Assembly (NCBI RefSeq): GCF_004403185.1
Contig: NZ_SOHJ01000008.1
Location: forward strand, 62,001-126,000
Length of the DNA stretch: 64,000 nucleotides
Direction of reading: 5' to 3'
DNA from: Cryobacterium suzukii
Lineage (GTDB): Bacteria; Actinomycetota; Actinomycetes; Actinomycetales; Microbacteriaceae
Under the pieces are notes generated by a model, which saw only the letters and a list, made by a program, of their open reading frames with translations, was not told the DNA's origin and searched no databases. The position numbers and the translations under genes are program-made. Positions 51,656 to 60,372 of this stretch are shown in pieces (position 1 is the stretch's first letter; each line of letters starts with the position of its first letter).

Positions 51656-53077
51656 CTAAGCCAGTACGTCGATGGTGTGGGTGGACCCGAATTGGGGTGG
51701 TCGCTGCTCCTGGGGAGTGTCCGGTGCTCGTTCGGCTGGGCCACGAGCGTCGGGATCGCGTCCGTCAGCCTCGGAGCGGGGCTGACGGGTCGCACTGGGA
51801 TCGCCGGCCTGGCTGTCGGACGACAGGTCGAGCTGCGCGCTCAGCCCGGAACCGGCGAGGTCACGACGCAGGTCGGGCAAAATCACACGCAGGGCCTCGC
51901 GGGCCAGATCGGTAGGAGCGAACAGCTCCACCCGAATGCCCTCCCCCGTCACGTGCGCCCGCACGGTGACCGGTCCCAGGTTGTCGGGAGACACGCTGAT
52001 GGTCAGTACGTGCTCGCCGGGAGCCGCGGTGGCGAGCGAGAACAGCGGCTTCATGATCTGCGCGGTGAGCGGAAGGGCGGTAACCGAAGCGGGTGCGGCC
52101 ACCAGGGTGGCCGTGGGGGTCGACATCGCGATGGGCACCGAAGTGGGTACGGCGGGTGTCGAGGGGGCGACGGCTTCGGCGCCGGCGCCTCGCCCGGTCA
52201 GCCGTATGGAGTCCGGCAGCGCGGAGCCAGCCGTCCCCGTGCCGGCTACCGCGGTGTTCTGTGCTGCACCGGCCTGTGCTGCACCGGGGAGGCCGGGGGC
52301 GCCGGCCAATATTGCAGCTCCGGCGGTCGCTGACGTGGGCAGGGCCGACAACACAGTGGCATCCCCTGTGGCATCAGACGCGCCTGCTGCCGGGCCGGTG
52401 CTGCCGACCCCGGTCGCCGCCGCCTTACCGGCAGTGCCCGGAGCTGTTGCCGTGACGACGGAGGCGAACGCCGTGGCGGTCGGCCCCGCAGCAGCTGCGG
52501 CACCGCCTCTGGGCGATGCAGCAGCGGTGGTGCTCACCGCGGTGCCCGGTAGTGCGGGGATCGGCAGTGCGGGGATCGGTGCCACGGCAGCCGGGATATT
52601 CGACGCCGCCAAACCGGCCGCCGCTTCCAAGGTGCCGGCACCTGCGGCCAGGGCCGCAGCGGCCGTTGTGGGAGGGGCCATCGTATCGAGTACGCTCCAG
52701 CCGGCACCCGAAGCCGAGGTGCCCGAATGAGCCGTGCCGTCGACCGCAACTGTGTCCGTGGCCGTCACGCTTGGGGCGGCCGCCCCGTCGCCGGCCAACG
52801 TGAGAGCCGCCGAGAACGATACGGGGACCACCGGAATGGCGGAATCCGGGCGCGCTGGGGACGCAGTCGACGACGCCCCGGCCGCGGAATCTCTGGCATG
52901 ATCCCCCGTCGACTCCGTCGACACCGGAGTCGACGGAGCGTCAGGTCGCCCCGCAAGGGTGTCATCCATGATCGACCCGAAGGCGTCGGCGCCCGGCGAA
53001 ACCGACTTCGTCTCGCGCGGGGATGAAGGCACGGGCGGCGCTCCGGCTGGCCGAAATTGACCGAGGGTGAGAGTCAT
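51656..53077 (-). CDS. fliK: flagellar hook-length control protein FliK
   Basis: Molecular ruler that ends hook growth and switches export specificity. The 473-residue protein has a very Ala/Pro/Thr/Gly-rich, probably disordered N-terminal 330 residues and a C-terminal Flg_hook domain (FSLATAAPGEHVLTISVSPDNLGPVTVRAHVTGEGIRVELFAPTDLAREALRVILPDL in sequence order). A polar tail with ERAPDTPQEQ follows. The call rests on the C-terminal domain and on the place ahead of flgD. Confidence 0.88.
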   Translation of the reverse strand: MTLTLGQFRPAGAPPVPSSPRETKSVSPGADAFGSIMDDTLAGRPDAPSTPVSTESTGDHARDSAAGASSTASPARPDSAIPVVPVSFSAALTLAGDGAAAPSVTATDTVAVDGTAHSGTSASGAGWSVLDTMAPPTTAAAALAAGAGTLEAAAGLAASNIPAAVAPIPALPIPALPGTAVSTTAAASPRGGAAAAAGPTATAFASVVTATAPGTAGKAAATGVGSTGPAAGASDATGDATVLSALPTSATAGAAILAGAPGLPGAAQAGAAQNTAVAGTGTAGSALPDSIRLTGRGAGAEAVAPSTPAVPTSVPIAMSTPTATLVAAPASVTALPLTAQIMKPLFSLATAAPGEHVLTISVSPDNLGPVTVRAHVTGEGIRVELFAPTDLAREALRVILPDLRRDLAGSGLSAQLDLSSDSQAGDPSATRQPRSEADGRDPDARGPAERAPDTPQEQRPPQFGSTHTIDVLA

Positions 53078-53742
53078 AGTGCGCTTCCCGTGACTGTTGA
53101 GTTCTGCTGGGCGAAAGCGGCAAAGGCTGCGTTGAGCCTGTCGGCAGAGCCGGCGCCCGTTACAGCGGTGTCGGTCGGAATGATGCGGCGGATGGTGGTG
53201 ATGTCGGCATCCGTCATATAGGCCTCGCGCAGGCAGACGGTTCGACCCGGATACGGTGCGTGAATAACCTTGTTATCGCCGGCGTAGATGAGAATGTGGT
53301 CGCCACCACCGGTGACGATGAGGTCGCCAGGCTGGGCTTCCGCGAGGGAAGCGACCTCCGTTCCCATCTTCATCTGCCCCGACACGAGTCGGGGCAGTTC
53401 TATTCCAATATCGGCATAGACGGTCTGTACGAGTCCGGAGCAGTCCATTCCGCTGGAATCTTCACCACCAAACACGTAGGGTACGCCGAGGTATTTCTCC
53501 GCGGAGGCGACCACGTCGGTGCCGCTTGCACCCGTGCCCAAGCCGGTCGGGCCGGCTGCGGTCGTGCCGGCGGTGCCGAGCGCCGCCGCCAGGGTCGCGG
53601 CGAAGCTCCCAGCCGAGGCGGATGCCGCAGCGGTCGTCGCCGCCGCGGCCGTTGTCGTCACCCGGTCTGTCGACGCGCCGGAGAGCTGCTGCAGAGTGGC
53701 CTGGATCTGGCTGATCCGCCCCATGGCCGCGATCATCGTCAT
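53074..53742 (-). CDS. NlpC/P60 peptidoglycan hydrolase in the flagellar operon
   Basis: The 222-residue protein has an N-terminal helical region (MTMIAAMGRISQIQATLQQL) without a Sec signal, an Ala/Thr-rich linker and a C-terminal NlpC/P60 domain: GVPYVFGG, catalytic Cys101 in MDCSGLVQ, and His149 in GDHILIYAG, with a third polar residue His161. It lies between fliJ and fliK, overlapping both by four bases. Rod penetration of the wall normally needs FlgJ; none is seen in the cluster, so this protein may take that role. Lack of a signal suggests export by the flagellar apparatus; both are inference. Confidence 0.85.
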   Translation of the reverse strand: MTMIAAMGRISQIQATLQQLSGASTDRVTTTAAAATTAAASASAGSFAATLAAALGTAGTTAAGPTGLGTGASGTDVVASAEKYLGVPYVFGGEDSSGMDCSGLVQTVYADIGIELPRLVSGQMKMGTEVASLAEAQPGDLIVTGGGDHILIYAGDNKVIHAPYPGRTVCLREAYMTDADITTIRRIIPTDTAVTGAGSADRLNAAFAAFAQQNSTVTGSAL

Positions 53743-54218
53743 GGTGTCTCCTCCTCATTCATCGTGGCGGTATCGCTCGTGGCGGTATCGCTCGTGGCGG
53801 TATGGGAGCGATGCCAGCGTGCCCCGGCAATTTCGTCGAGCACGGTCTGCTCCGCGTGCAGGTCTTGGGCCAGCAGTGCGGCAGCGTGCCGCTCGTGCAG
53901 TTTTTCGAGCGCGACCGACTCGGCCCTGGCCGCGTTGTACGTAGTCTGGGCGAAGTCCAGGCTCACCTGATGATTGCGGCCGACGGCTTCGAGCTCGGCA
54001 AGCATGCTGCGCGACGACGACCGCGCCGCTGCCATGGCGTTGAGCGCGGCGATGGTTTGCGGGGAATTGCCGAGGGCGCTAAGCGCGGTGCGGGCGCGCC
54101 CATGGCGGGCCTCGCTCGCCGCCACCCGGGCGTTCGCTTCGGCGAGGTCAAGGGCAGCCTGGTCCTGCTGCAGCTTGCGCAATCGCAGCAGTCCGGCGAG
54201 GGGAAAGAGGCGGCTCAT
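53739..54218 (-). CDS. fliJ: flagellar export chaperone FliJ
   Basis: Coiled-coil stalk subunit of the FliI ATPase. The 159-residue protein is almost entirely helical with many Ala, Gln, Glu and Arg (RLFPLAGLLRLRKLQQDQAALDLAEANARV). Its low sequence identity is normal for FliJ; position after fliI with a four-base overlap is the main support. The C-terminus has the repeat SDTATSDTAT, encoded by a 15-bp tandem repeat at 53764-53803. Confidence 0.82.
   Translation of the reverse strand: MSRLFPLAGLLRLRKLQQDQAALDLAEANARVAASEARHGRARTALSALGNSPQTIAALNAMAAARSSSRSMLAELEAVGRNHQVSLDFAQTTYNAARAESVALEKLHERHAAALLAQDLHAEQTVLDEIAGARWHRSHTATSDTATSDTATMNEEETP
53764..53803. repeat. 15-bp tandem repeat in the 3' end of fliJ
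   Basis: GTGGCGGTATCGCTC occurs at 53764-53778 and 53779-53793, followed by 10 bases of a third copy. In frame it encodes repeats of SDTAT on the minus strand, so copy-number changes keep the frame. Confidence 0.85.
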
Positions 54219-55552
54219 GCGACAGCCCCGAACGCACGGGTCAGTTGGGTCAGCTGGGCCCAGGCCTGCTCACTGGGAGTCTGGTCGTTCATCCGCTGCT
54301 GTAGAAAAGCTTTGATGGCCGAGTCATTCTCAACGGCCGCATCGACCAAGGGGTTGGTGCCGACCCGGTACGCTCCGACGTCGAGCAGGTCCTGCGCGCC
54401 CTGACGGGCCGCCATCACCGTGCGCAGGGTCGTCGCGATCGCGTTTCGTTCCGCGCTGTTCACCCGCGCAGCAACGCGAGAAATGGAGGAGAGCACATCG
54501 ACCGACGGAAAATGGCCGGTGATGGCGAGCTTACGGTCGAGCACGACGTGACCGTCGAGAATAGACCGCGCCGCATCTGCGATCGGTTCGTTGTGGTCAT
54601 CACCGTCGACGAGCACCGTGTACATTCCGGTGATCGAGCCGGTCTCACCGGTTCCGGCGCGTTCGAGGAGTCTGGCGAGCACCGAGAACGTCGAGGGCGG
54701 GTAGCCACGGGTAGCCGGCGGTTCGCCGACCGAGAGGCCGATTTCGCGTTGGGCCATGGCGACGCGGGTGAGCGAGTCCATCATGAGCATGACGTCGGCG
54801 CCCTGATCGCGAAACGATTCGGCGATGCGGGTCGCGGTGAACGCGGCGCGCAACCGCATCATTGCGGGTTCGTCCGAGGTGGAGACCACGACGATGGAAC
54901 GGGCCAGGCCTTCCGGGCCGAGATCGTCTTCGAGAAACTCCCGAACCTCACGCCCGCGCTCCCCCACCAGTGCGATGACCGAGACCTGGGCATCCGTTCC
55001 GCGGGCGATCATCGACAGCAGCGACGATTTTCCCACTCCGGAACCGGCAAACAGCCCGAGGCGCTGGCCGCGGCCGACCGTCGTGAGCGTGTCAAGAACG
55101 CGTACGCCCAAGTGCAGCGGGGTCGTGATGCGCGCCCGGTGCATGGCCGACGGGCTGTCGTTTTCGAGCAGAACGGCACCGTCGGAATCGAGCGGCCCCT
55201 TGCCGTCGATCGGGCGCCCGAGACCGTCGATGACCCGTCCGAACAGACCGCGACCGGTGGGCACGAGCAGGGGCGAACCGGCTGATCGCACCCGGGCTCC
55301 CGCTTGCAACCCGGTGATGCGGCCGAGCGGCATACAGCGGATACTGGTCTGGGTCGTGGCAACGACCTCCGCATCGATTCCTTCGTGGCCGGGACGGGCG
55401 TCGAGGGTGACAATGTCGCCGATGGCCGAGCGCAGGCCACGCACCTCCACGCCGAGCCCGACGATGGACGACACGATACCGACCCGCTCCGGGCGGCCCG
55501 CTTCGATCGCCTGCGCGAGCTTTGGCGCCCGCGGGCGCCAGGCCGTGATCAT
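54215..55552 (-). CDS. fliI: flagellum-specific ATP synthase FliI
   Basis: Hexameric ATPase of the flagellar export apparatus. The 445-residue protein has the Walker A GSGVGKSS at 170-177, the export-ATPase region LMMDSLTRVAMAQREIGLSVGEPP, GSITGMYTVLVDGDDHNEPI and a C-terminal helical domain. Full length. It overlaps fliH and fliJ by four bases each. Confidence 0.95.
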   Translation of the reverse strand: MITAWRPRAPKLAQAIEAGRPERVGIVSSIVGLGVEVRGLRSAIGDIVTLDARPGHEGIDAEVVATTQTSIRCMPLGRITGLQAGARVRSAGSPLLVPTGRGLFGRVIDGLGRPIDGKGPLDSDGAVLLENDSPSAMHRARITTPLHLGVRVLDTLTTVGRGQRLGLFAGSGVGKSSLLSMIARGTDAQVSVIALVGERGREVREFLEDDLGPEGLARSIVVVSTSDEPAMMRLRAAFTATRIAESFRDQGADVMLMMDSLTRVAMAQREIGLSVGEPPATRGYPPSTFSVLARLLERAGTGETGSITGMYTVLVDGDDHNEPIADAARSILDGHVVLDRKLAITGHFPSVDVLSSISRVAARVNSAERNAIATTLRTVMAARQGAQDLLDVGAYRVGTNPLVDAAVENDSAIKAFLQQRMNDQTPSEQAWAQLTQLTRAFGAVA

Positions 55553-56166
55553 TCTTCGACCTCGGCAAGGGCGGCCTTCGCGCGGGCGAACGCCGTGCCG
55601 ATGCGTGCGTCGAGAAACCCGTCACTGAATTCCGTGATGGCGTCGCCGCGCTTGAGCCGGGAATCGGCGACAAAGCGGATGCTCTCCAGCGCCCGCGTCT
55701 GCGCGTTCAGCACGACGAGGTCTTCCGGGTGCATGCGAATGCTGTGGACCTCGCTGCGATCCAGCTGGTCGGGCTGATGCAGGGCGCGTTCCAACGCCCG
55801 GCGAGCGGATGGCTCGGTGTGGCTGAGTTCGCAGCCGAGTATGGCTTCGGCCAGTTCGAGAGAAGTGTTGACGAGGGTGGATTCCGCCTGTTGAATAAGC
55901 GGGATGCTGCGTTCGTCGAGGGCGCGGGCTGCGGCGGCAAGCAAACGCACCGCGTGGTCGATCTGAGCTTCGCCGTAGCGTTCATTTTCGGCGTGTTCGG
56001 CGTTGATCTCGTCGGCGCGGCGCGCGACATCCTCTGCGGCCAGGCGCAGCCCTTCGGTGTAGCCGGCGGCGTGGCCTTCTGCGCGCGACTGCTCGGCTGC
56101 ACGGTCCTGTTCCTCGTCGTGCAGACGGGGAAAGGCCATACGGCCGAATCCGGTGTCAGTTGACAT
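55549..56166 (-). CDS. fliH: flagellar assembly protein FliH
   Basis: Peripheral stator of the FliI ATPase. The ATG at 56166 (inside the fliG end, 11-base overlap) gives 205 residues. The N-terminal half is a long helix rich in Glu, Ala and Arg (AEGHAAGYTEGLRLAAEDVARRADEINAEHAENER). The C-terminal half has the FliH/V-ATPase E-like globular part with ALERALHQPDQLDRSEVHSIRMHPEDLVVL and GDAITEFSDGFLDARIGTAF. Starts farther upstream would lie inside fliG. Confidence 0.88.
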   Translation of the reverse strand: MSTDTGFGRMAFPRLHDEEQDRAAEQSRAEGHAAGYTEGLRLAAEDVARRADEINAEHAENERYGEAQIDHAVRLLAAAARALDERSIPLIQQAESTLVNTSLELAEAILGCELSHTEPSARRALERALHQPDQLDRSEVHSIRMHPEDLVVLNAQTRALESIRFVADSRLKRGDAITEFSDGFLDARIGTAFARAKAALAEVEE

Positions 56167-57172
56167 ATTCGTCCTCGGCACCGCGCTGCACCGTGATGCT
56201 CCCCTGCGCTTCCATATCGCGAATAGCGCGCACGATTTCGGCGCGGGCGTCTTCGACCTGGCGCATGCGCACCGGACCAAGGCTTTTGGTCTCGTCGTCG
56301 AGCACATCGCGGTTGCGCTCGGAGAGGTTGGCCCGAATGACCTCGATGACGGCGTCGGTGCTGCCTTTCATCGCCATCGCCAACACATTCGTGTCGATAC
56401 CGCGCAGTACCTGTTGCACGTCCCGGCTTTCGAGCTTGACGATGTCCGCGAAGGTGAGCATGCGTGAACGAATCTCTTCGGCGAGGGCCGGGTCGCGTTC
56501 TTCGAGACTTTCCAGGAGCGCCCGCTCGGTGGCGGCATCCGCTCGGTTGATGATGTCGACGAGCGGCTGGATACCGCCGATAACCTCTGCGCTGGCCCGG
56601 GCCACGATCTTGCCCGTGCGCAATTTGAGTGTGTCTGTGACTATGCGAATGGCCTCGGGGGTGGCACTGGACATGGTGGCGATACATTGGGCTACGTCGG
56701 TGCGCAAGCTGGCGTCCATGCCGGCCAGAACGGCCGATGCCTGATCGCGCCTCAAGTGCGCCAGAACGAGGGCGACGGTCTGGGGCATTTCGCCATCGAG
56801 CAGGGTGAGCACGTCACCGGGCTCTGATGGGTCCAGAAACTCGAAAGCCTTGCCTGCCATCGAAGTGGCAACCCGGTTCATGACGCCGGCCGCGCGCTCA
56901 GCACCGAAGGAGGCCTCGAGCAGGCCTATCGCGAAGTCGTGGCCGCCCCTCGACAGACGGCGGCCCTTGAGGCTAATTTCGTGAAACTCGTTGAGTGTGG
57001 CTTCGGCCAGTGCCGGATCGACGTTGCGCAGTTGAATGATCTCGCCCGCAATGACCTCGGCTTCGATATCGCTGAACTCCTTCATGACCTCGGTCGCGCG
57101 CTGCCGGTCCATGTTCATGAGCACGACGGCAACCTTCTGGGTGCCGCTCAATACCGTGAGTACCTCGCTCAT
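56156..57172 (-). CDS. fliG: flagellar motor switch protein FliG
   Basis: Rotor protein that interacts with MotA and FliF. The 338-residue protein has the three-domain fold; recognised pieces are LSGTQKVAVVLMNMDRQRATEVMKEFSDIE, EFLDPSEPGDVLTLLDGEMPQTVALVLAHL (the EHPQ-like motif reads GEMPQ) and C-terminal FADIVKLESRDVQQVLRGIDTNVLAMAMKG with charged residues of the torque helix. Overlaps fliF by four bases and fliH by 11. Confidence 0.94.
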   Translation of the reverse strand: MSEVLTVLSGTQKVAVVLMNMDRQRATEVMKEFSDIEAEVIAGEIIQLRNVDPALAEATLNEFHEISLKGRRLSRGGHDFAIGLLEASFGAERAAGVMNRVATSMAGKAFEFLDPSEPGDVLTLLDGEMPQTVALVLAHLRRDQASAVLAGMDASLRTDVAQCIATMSSATPEAIRIVTDTLKLRTGKIVARASAEVIGGIQPLVDIINRADAATERALLESLEERDPALAEEIRSRMLTFADIVKLESRDVQQVLRGIDTNVLAMAMKGSTDAVIEVIRANLSERNRDVLDDETKSLGPVRMRQVEDARAEIVRAIRDMEAQGSITVQRGAEDEYVN

Positions 57173-58785
57173 GCGGGCTGCCGGTCGTCCATGAGTCCCC
57201 GCAGGAACTCCGCGGTGCTGCGCGGGTCGCTCTGGGCGAGCGCGTCGATTTCTGCACGACGGATGTCGGTGTCGCTCGGCACGAACGCCACGGTCGGGAG
57301 GATCTTGGTCGGGGTGTCGTTGCCCTGGTCGAGGAACAGGGTTGCCGGTGACGCGGTGACCGACAGCGGTGTCGGCGCTGCACCGAGCGCATCCTGCATT
57401 TCGGTCAGATCACCGATCTCGACCGTTTCCCGGCTCTGGCGCCTGGACCGACGGGCGTACAGAATGAGGGTGACAACGAGCGTGACAACAATGCCAGCGG
57501 TGATCACGGCCACCCGCACAATATCGGCGAACCGGTCGGCGGCCGCGGCATCCGCTGCCGCTTGGAGCGCTGCGGCTGCCGCTGCGGCACCGGCGGTGTC
57601 AAAGGCCATGACCTCGACGGTGACGGCGTCGCCGCGAATGGCGTCGATTCCAGCGGCGGACGTGACGAGAGAGGTGATATCCGCCACGTTGAGATTGGCG
57701 GCGGCATCCGCGTCGACGGCCACGGAAACCGTCTGCCGGGTGATTGCACCGGCCGGAATAGTGCGGCTCTCGGTCACTTTATTGACGGCGTTATTGCGCG
57801 TGGTCGACTCGCTCGAGAACGTGCCGTCCGTGGCGCCATCGGCCGCGACTGCCGCCTCTGCACCGAGCACGCCAGCGGCGTTGCCCCCGGTTCCCGTATA
57901 GGTTTCCGTGTCGACGGATTCGTTGAGGGCCGGAGTCTCGATCGGGGTGGTGAACGACTCTTCCACCCGTTCGGCCGATTCATAGCTCATGTCGGCAGCA
58001 ACGACGACGGTAGCGTTGCCGGCACCGACGACCTTGTCGAGCATCGCCTGCACTGCGGTACTCACACGAGATTCATAGTCAGAGGCCTGCTGCTCCGCTC
58101 CCCCCGTGGCGCCGATTCCGACGGCCGACAGCACGGCGCCGCTCGAATCGACGACAGCCACGTCGGCCGCGGACATGCCGTCGATCGACGCGCTGGTCAG
58201 GTGCACAATCGCCTGAACTTGGTCGTTGGAAAGCGAAACGCCGTTTTCGGTTTCAACGAAAACGGATGCCGTCGGGTCGTTCTTCTCCGACACGAACACG
58301 CTGTCTTCGGGGATCGCAAGCCGCACCGAAGCAATTTGAACGCCGTCGAGCGCACCGATGGTCTTGGCCAATTCGCCTTCGAGCGCCCGCTTATACGTTA
58401 CGGACTGTTGAAACTCACTCGACGTGACACCCATCGTGTCGAGCAAAGAATATCCCCCGGTGCTCGACGTGGGCAGGCCGGCCGAGGCCGCCTTGATGCG
58501 TTCGTCGTAGACGTTCGCTTCGGGCACCAGAATGGTGGCGCCGCCGTTTGCTAGTTCGTACTCCACGCCGTCAGCCCGCAGTTGCTCGACAATGCTATTT
58601 GCGTCTTCGCCGCTGAGACCGGAGAACAGGGGCGTGAAGGCCGGCTTGGTCACCCACATGCTGAGCGCGGCGATGCCGAGTACGAGCACCGCGACGCCAA
58701 TGATTGCGACCGTGCGCTGGGCGATGGTGAACTCGCGAATGGCGTTTCCGAAGCGTTTAAACACGCTGGTGACCTGCCGGGGCAT
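57169..58785 (-). CDS. fliF: flagellar MS-ring protein FliF
   Basis: Forms the MS ring in the membrane. The 538-residue protein has a span near residue 28-48, a ring-building extracytoplasmic region (LFSGLSGEDANSIVEQLRADGVEYELANGGATILVPEANVYDERIKAASAGLP) and YKRALEGELAKTIGALDGVQIASVRLAIP, and a second span near 435. The C-terminal cytoplasmic tail holds the FliG-binding end (DALAQSDPRSTAEFLRGLMDDRQ). Full length; starts on the fliE stop (TGATG). Confidence 0.95.
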   Translation of the reverse strand: MPRQVTSVFKRFGNAIREFTIAQRTVAIIGVAVLVLGIAALSMWVTKPAFTPLFSGLSGEDANSIVEQLRADGVEYELANGGATILVPEANVYDERIKAASAGLPTSSTGGYSLLDTMGVTSSEFQQSVTYKRALEGELAKTIGALDGVQIASVRLAIPEDSVFVSEKNDPTASVFVETENGVSLSNDQVQAIVHLTSASIDGMSAADVAVVDSSGAVLSAVGIGATGGAEQQASDYESRVSTAVQAMLDKVVGAGNATVVVAADMSYESAERVEESFTTPIETPALNESVDTETYTGTGGNAAGVLGAEAAVAADGATDGTFSSESTTRNNAVNKVTESRTIPAGAITRQTVSVAVDADAAANLNVADITSLVTSAAGIDAIRGDAVTVEVMAFDTAGAAAAAAALQAAADAAAADRFADIVRVAVITAGIVVTLVVTLILYARRSRRQSRETVEIGDLTEMQDALGAAPTPLSVTASPATLFLDQGNDTPTKILPTVAFVPSDTDIRRAEIDALAQSDPRSTAEFLRGLMDDRQPA

Positions 58786-59099
58786 CAGGCCTGCATCCTC
58801 ATGATCTCGTTGAAGGCGTCGACGCCTTTGTTACGCACTGCGGCGACGAGTTCCATGGTCACCTGCGCGCGAGTCGACGCAATGGTAGCAGTGTGAATGT
58901 CATTGAGGTCACCGGTCACGGCCTGAATAGCAAGGGCGTTCGAAGTTCCTTGCAGCTGCTGCAGGTTGTCGATGGCGCCCGACAGGGCGGTGCCGAAGCC
59001 GGAGCCGTCAAGGCTCTGCGTGGCGGTCGTGGCAGAAGTGCCCATGACGCCGGAGAGCGACGTTGCGGCGGCGGTTGCGTTGATAGCACTGAGCGGCAT
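58785..59099 (-). CDS. fliE: flagellar hook-basal body protein FliE
   Basis: Adaptor between the MS ring and the rod. The 104-residue protein has the FliE pattern: GFGTALSGAIDNLQQLQGTSNALAIQAVTGDLNDIHTATIASTRAQVTMELVAAVRNKGVDAFNEIMRMQ (in sequence order). Length is normal. Start ATG overlaps the flgC stop by one base. Confidence 0.94.
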   Translation of the reverse strand: MPLSAINATAAATSLSGVMGTSATTATQSLDGSGFGTALSGAIDNLQQLQGTSNALAIQAVTGDLNDIHTATIASTRAQVTMELVAAVRNKGVDAFNEIMRMQA

Positions 59100-59485
59100 C
59101 AGCCACGTCCGATCTGTAGTGCGGCTTCATAGGCAGTCTTGGCCCGGTCGACGACGGCGGCGTTGGCCTGGTAGCCACGCTGAGCCATGATCAGGTTGCC
59201 CATCTGCTTGGCCATGTCGATTTCGGGGTAACGCACGTAACCGTCGGCATCGGCCAAAGGATGCTCCGGCTCATACACGATGGTTCCCTCCGGGCTACCA
59301 AACGCGGCACTTGCGCTGGCTCCGACGTTGCCGGTGCCTTCCTGCGCCACGATGTAGCGTTCCTGGAAAGCGGCGTTGTTGGTCGCGGTGGCGGTGTTGG
59401 CGTTGGCGAGGTTGTCGGCGATGGCATCGAGCCATTTGCGATGTACGGTCATCCCGCTTCCGGCGATGCCGATGGCGTCGACCAT
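59099..59485 (-). CDS. flgC: flagellar basal-body rod protein FlgC
   Basis: Rod subunit, 128 residues. N-terminal GIAGSGMTVHRKWLDAIADNLANANT is the rod-protein signature and the C-terminal YPEIDMAKQMGNLIMAQRGYQANAAVVDRAKTAYEAALQ is typical of FlgC. Overlaps flgB and fliE by one base each. Confidence 0.94.
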   Translation of the reverse strand: MVDAIGIAGSGMTVHRKWLDAIADNLANANTATATNNAAFQERYIVAQEGTGNVGASASAAFGSPEGTIVYEPEHPLADADGYVRYPEIDMAKQMGNLIMAQRGYQANAAVVDRAKTAYEAALQIGRG

Positions 59486-59826
59486 CAGGCGGTTTTCATT
59501 GCGGCGCGCATTGACGTTGCTGGTCCTTCGACGGCCCGAGCCGCGAACTGGTAGCGCAGCAGCGCATCGATGTTGGCGAGCGTCTCGGTGTCGAGGTTGA
59601 CGTTGTTGCCGTTGAGCAGGGTCGGATCCAGTGAGCGCTCGGTCGTGGACGCCGCAACGCCGCTGCCATCGGCGACAGATTTTGCCAGAGCGTTCTCGAA
59701 GGAGACGATCTTTGCGTGGTAATTGGGCGTATTGATATTCGCGATGTTGTTCGCGATGGTGCGCTGGCGCAGGGCCAGACCGTCCAATGCGCTGGTGAGG
59801 GCTAGAGAGGTCACGGAATCAAGCAT
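59485..59826 (-). CDS. flgB: flagellar basal-body rod protein FlgB
   Basis: Proximal rod subunit, 113 residues, with ALTSALDGLALRQRTIANNIANINTPNYHAKIVSFENAL at the start and a C-terminal helix (LANIDALLRYQFAARAVEG). It is the first gene of the main rod-hook-export operon; a FliA-like promoter is seen at 59903-59929. The leader is about 70 bases. Confidence 0.94.
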   Translation of the reverse strand: MLDSVTSLALTSALDGLALRQRTIANNIANINTPNYHAKIVSFENALAKSVADGSGVAASTTERSLDPTLLNGNNVNLDTETLANIDALLRYQFAARAVEGPATSMRAAMKTA

Positions 59827-59902
59827 GCGTACCCGCTTCGTCGACGAAAGACAAGACGGCCGATCCGTGGCCTGATTGTGAGCAATCCGTGCTCACCCCT
59901 TG

Positions 59903-59929
59903 CTATCGACCGCCCCGACAGATGCGTAA
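59903..59929 (-). promoter_or_regulatory. FliA-type promoter upstream of flgB (TTAC-N15-GTCGATAG)
   Basis: Minus strand TTAC (59929-59926), 15 bases, then GTCGATAG (59910-59903), identical in both words and spacing to the site before fliM. Expected start near 59896, some 70 bases before flgB. Activity inferred. Confidence 0.55.
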
Positions 59930-59982
59930 GCAGTTCGTAAGAACAATTCCCAAGTTTGTTGCGCTACGCGTAGTGGCAGGTG

Positions 59983-60372
59983 TTAACCGGCCACATCCAG
60001 ATAGACGGATGCCCGCGCATCCCGCTCCGGAGGCACCGACCGCACCGCGGTGAGGTGTTTCAGGGTGAGTGTGCGCGCCCGTTCCAATTCATTGATCAGC
60101 TTCTGCTGGTTGTGCAGGAGGTCCTGCACGCGTGCGGCAAGTTCTGCGGGAATCGCACCGAGCCCTTTCGGTGCCGTCCAGGCCGCTTCGACCGGCGTAA
60201 TAACTCCCCCGCCTTCGCCGGTCGATCCCGTTGCGACCCCCCCGGAGCCAACAGAACCCGCCTCGCTGTCCGACCGGCCGACCGCCATCGACAGAGCCGC
60301 AGCGTCCAGTCGAATCTCCAGATCGTCGAGCGCAGCTTCCCAGGCGGACAGGTTAGCCAATGCCGAGCTCAC
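59983..60372 (-). CDS. small helical protein at the FliT position
   Basis: The 129-residue protein is not recognised by sequence. It has a helical N-terminus (ANLSAWEAALDDLEIRLDAAAL), a Gly/Ser-rich middle and a helical C-terminal half (AELAARVQDLLHNQQKLINELERARTLTLKHL), the general form of FliT/FlgN-type export chaperones. It starts with GTG inside the end of fliS (20-base overlap) and follows fliD-fliS, where fliT lies in other bacteria. A chaperone role is inferred from position and size only. Confidence 0.55.
   Translation of the reverse strand: MSSALANLSAWEAALDDLEIRLDAAALSMAVGRSDSEAGSVGSGGVATGSTGEGGGVITPVEAAWTAPKGLGAIPAELAARVQDLLHNQQKLINELERARTLTLKHLTAVRSVPPERDARASVYLDVAG

Noticed and set aside
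53764..53803. Possible CRISPR-like array
   Set aside because: Repeats are only 15 bases, directly adjoining without spacers, and inside the fliJ reading frame.
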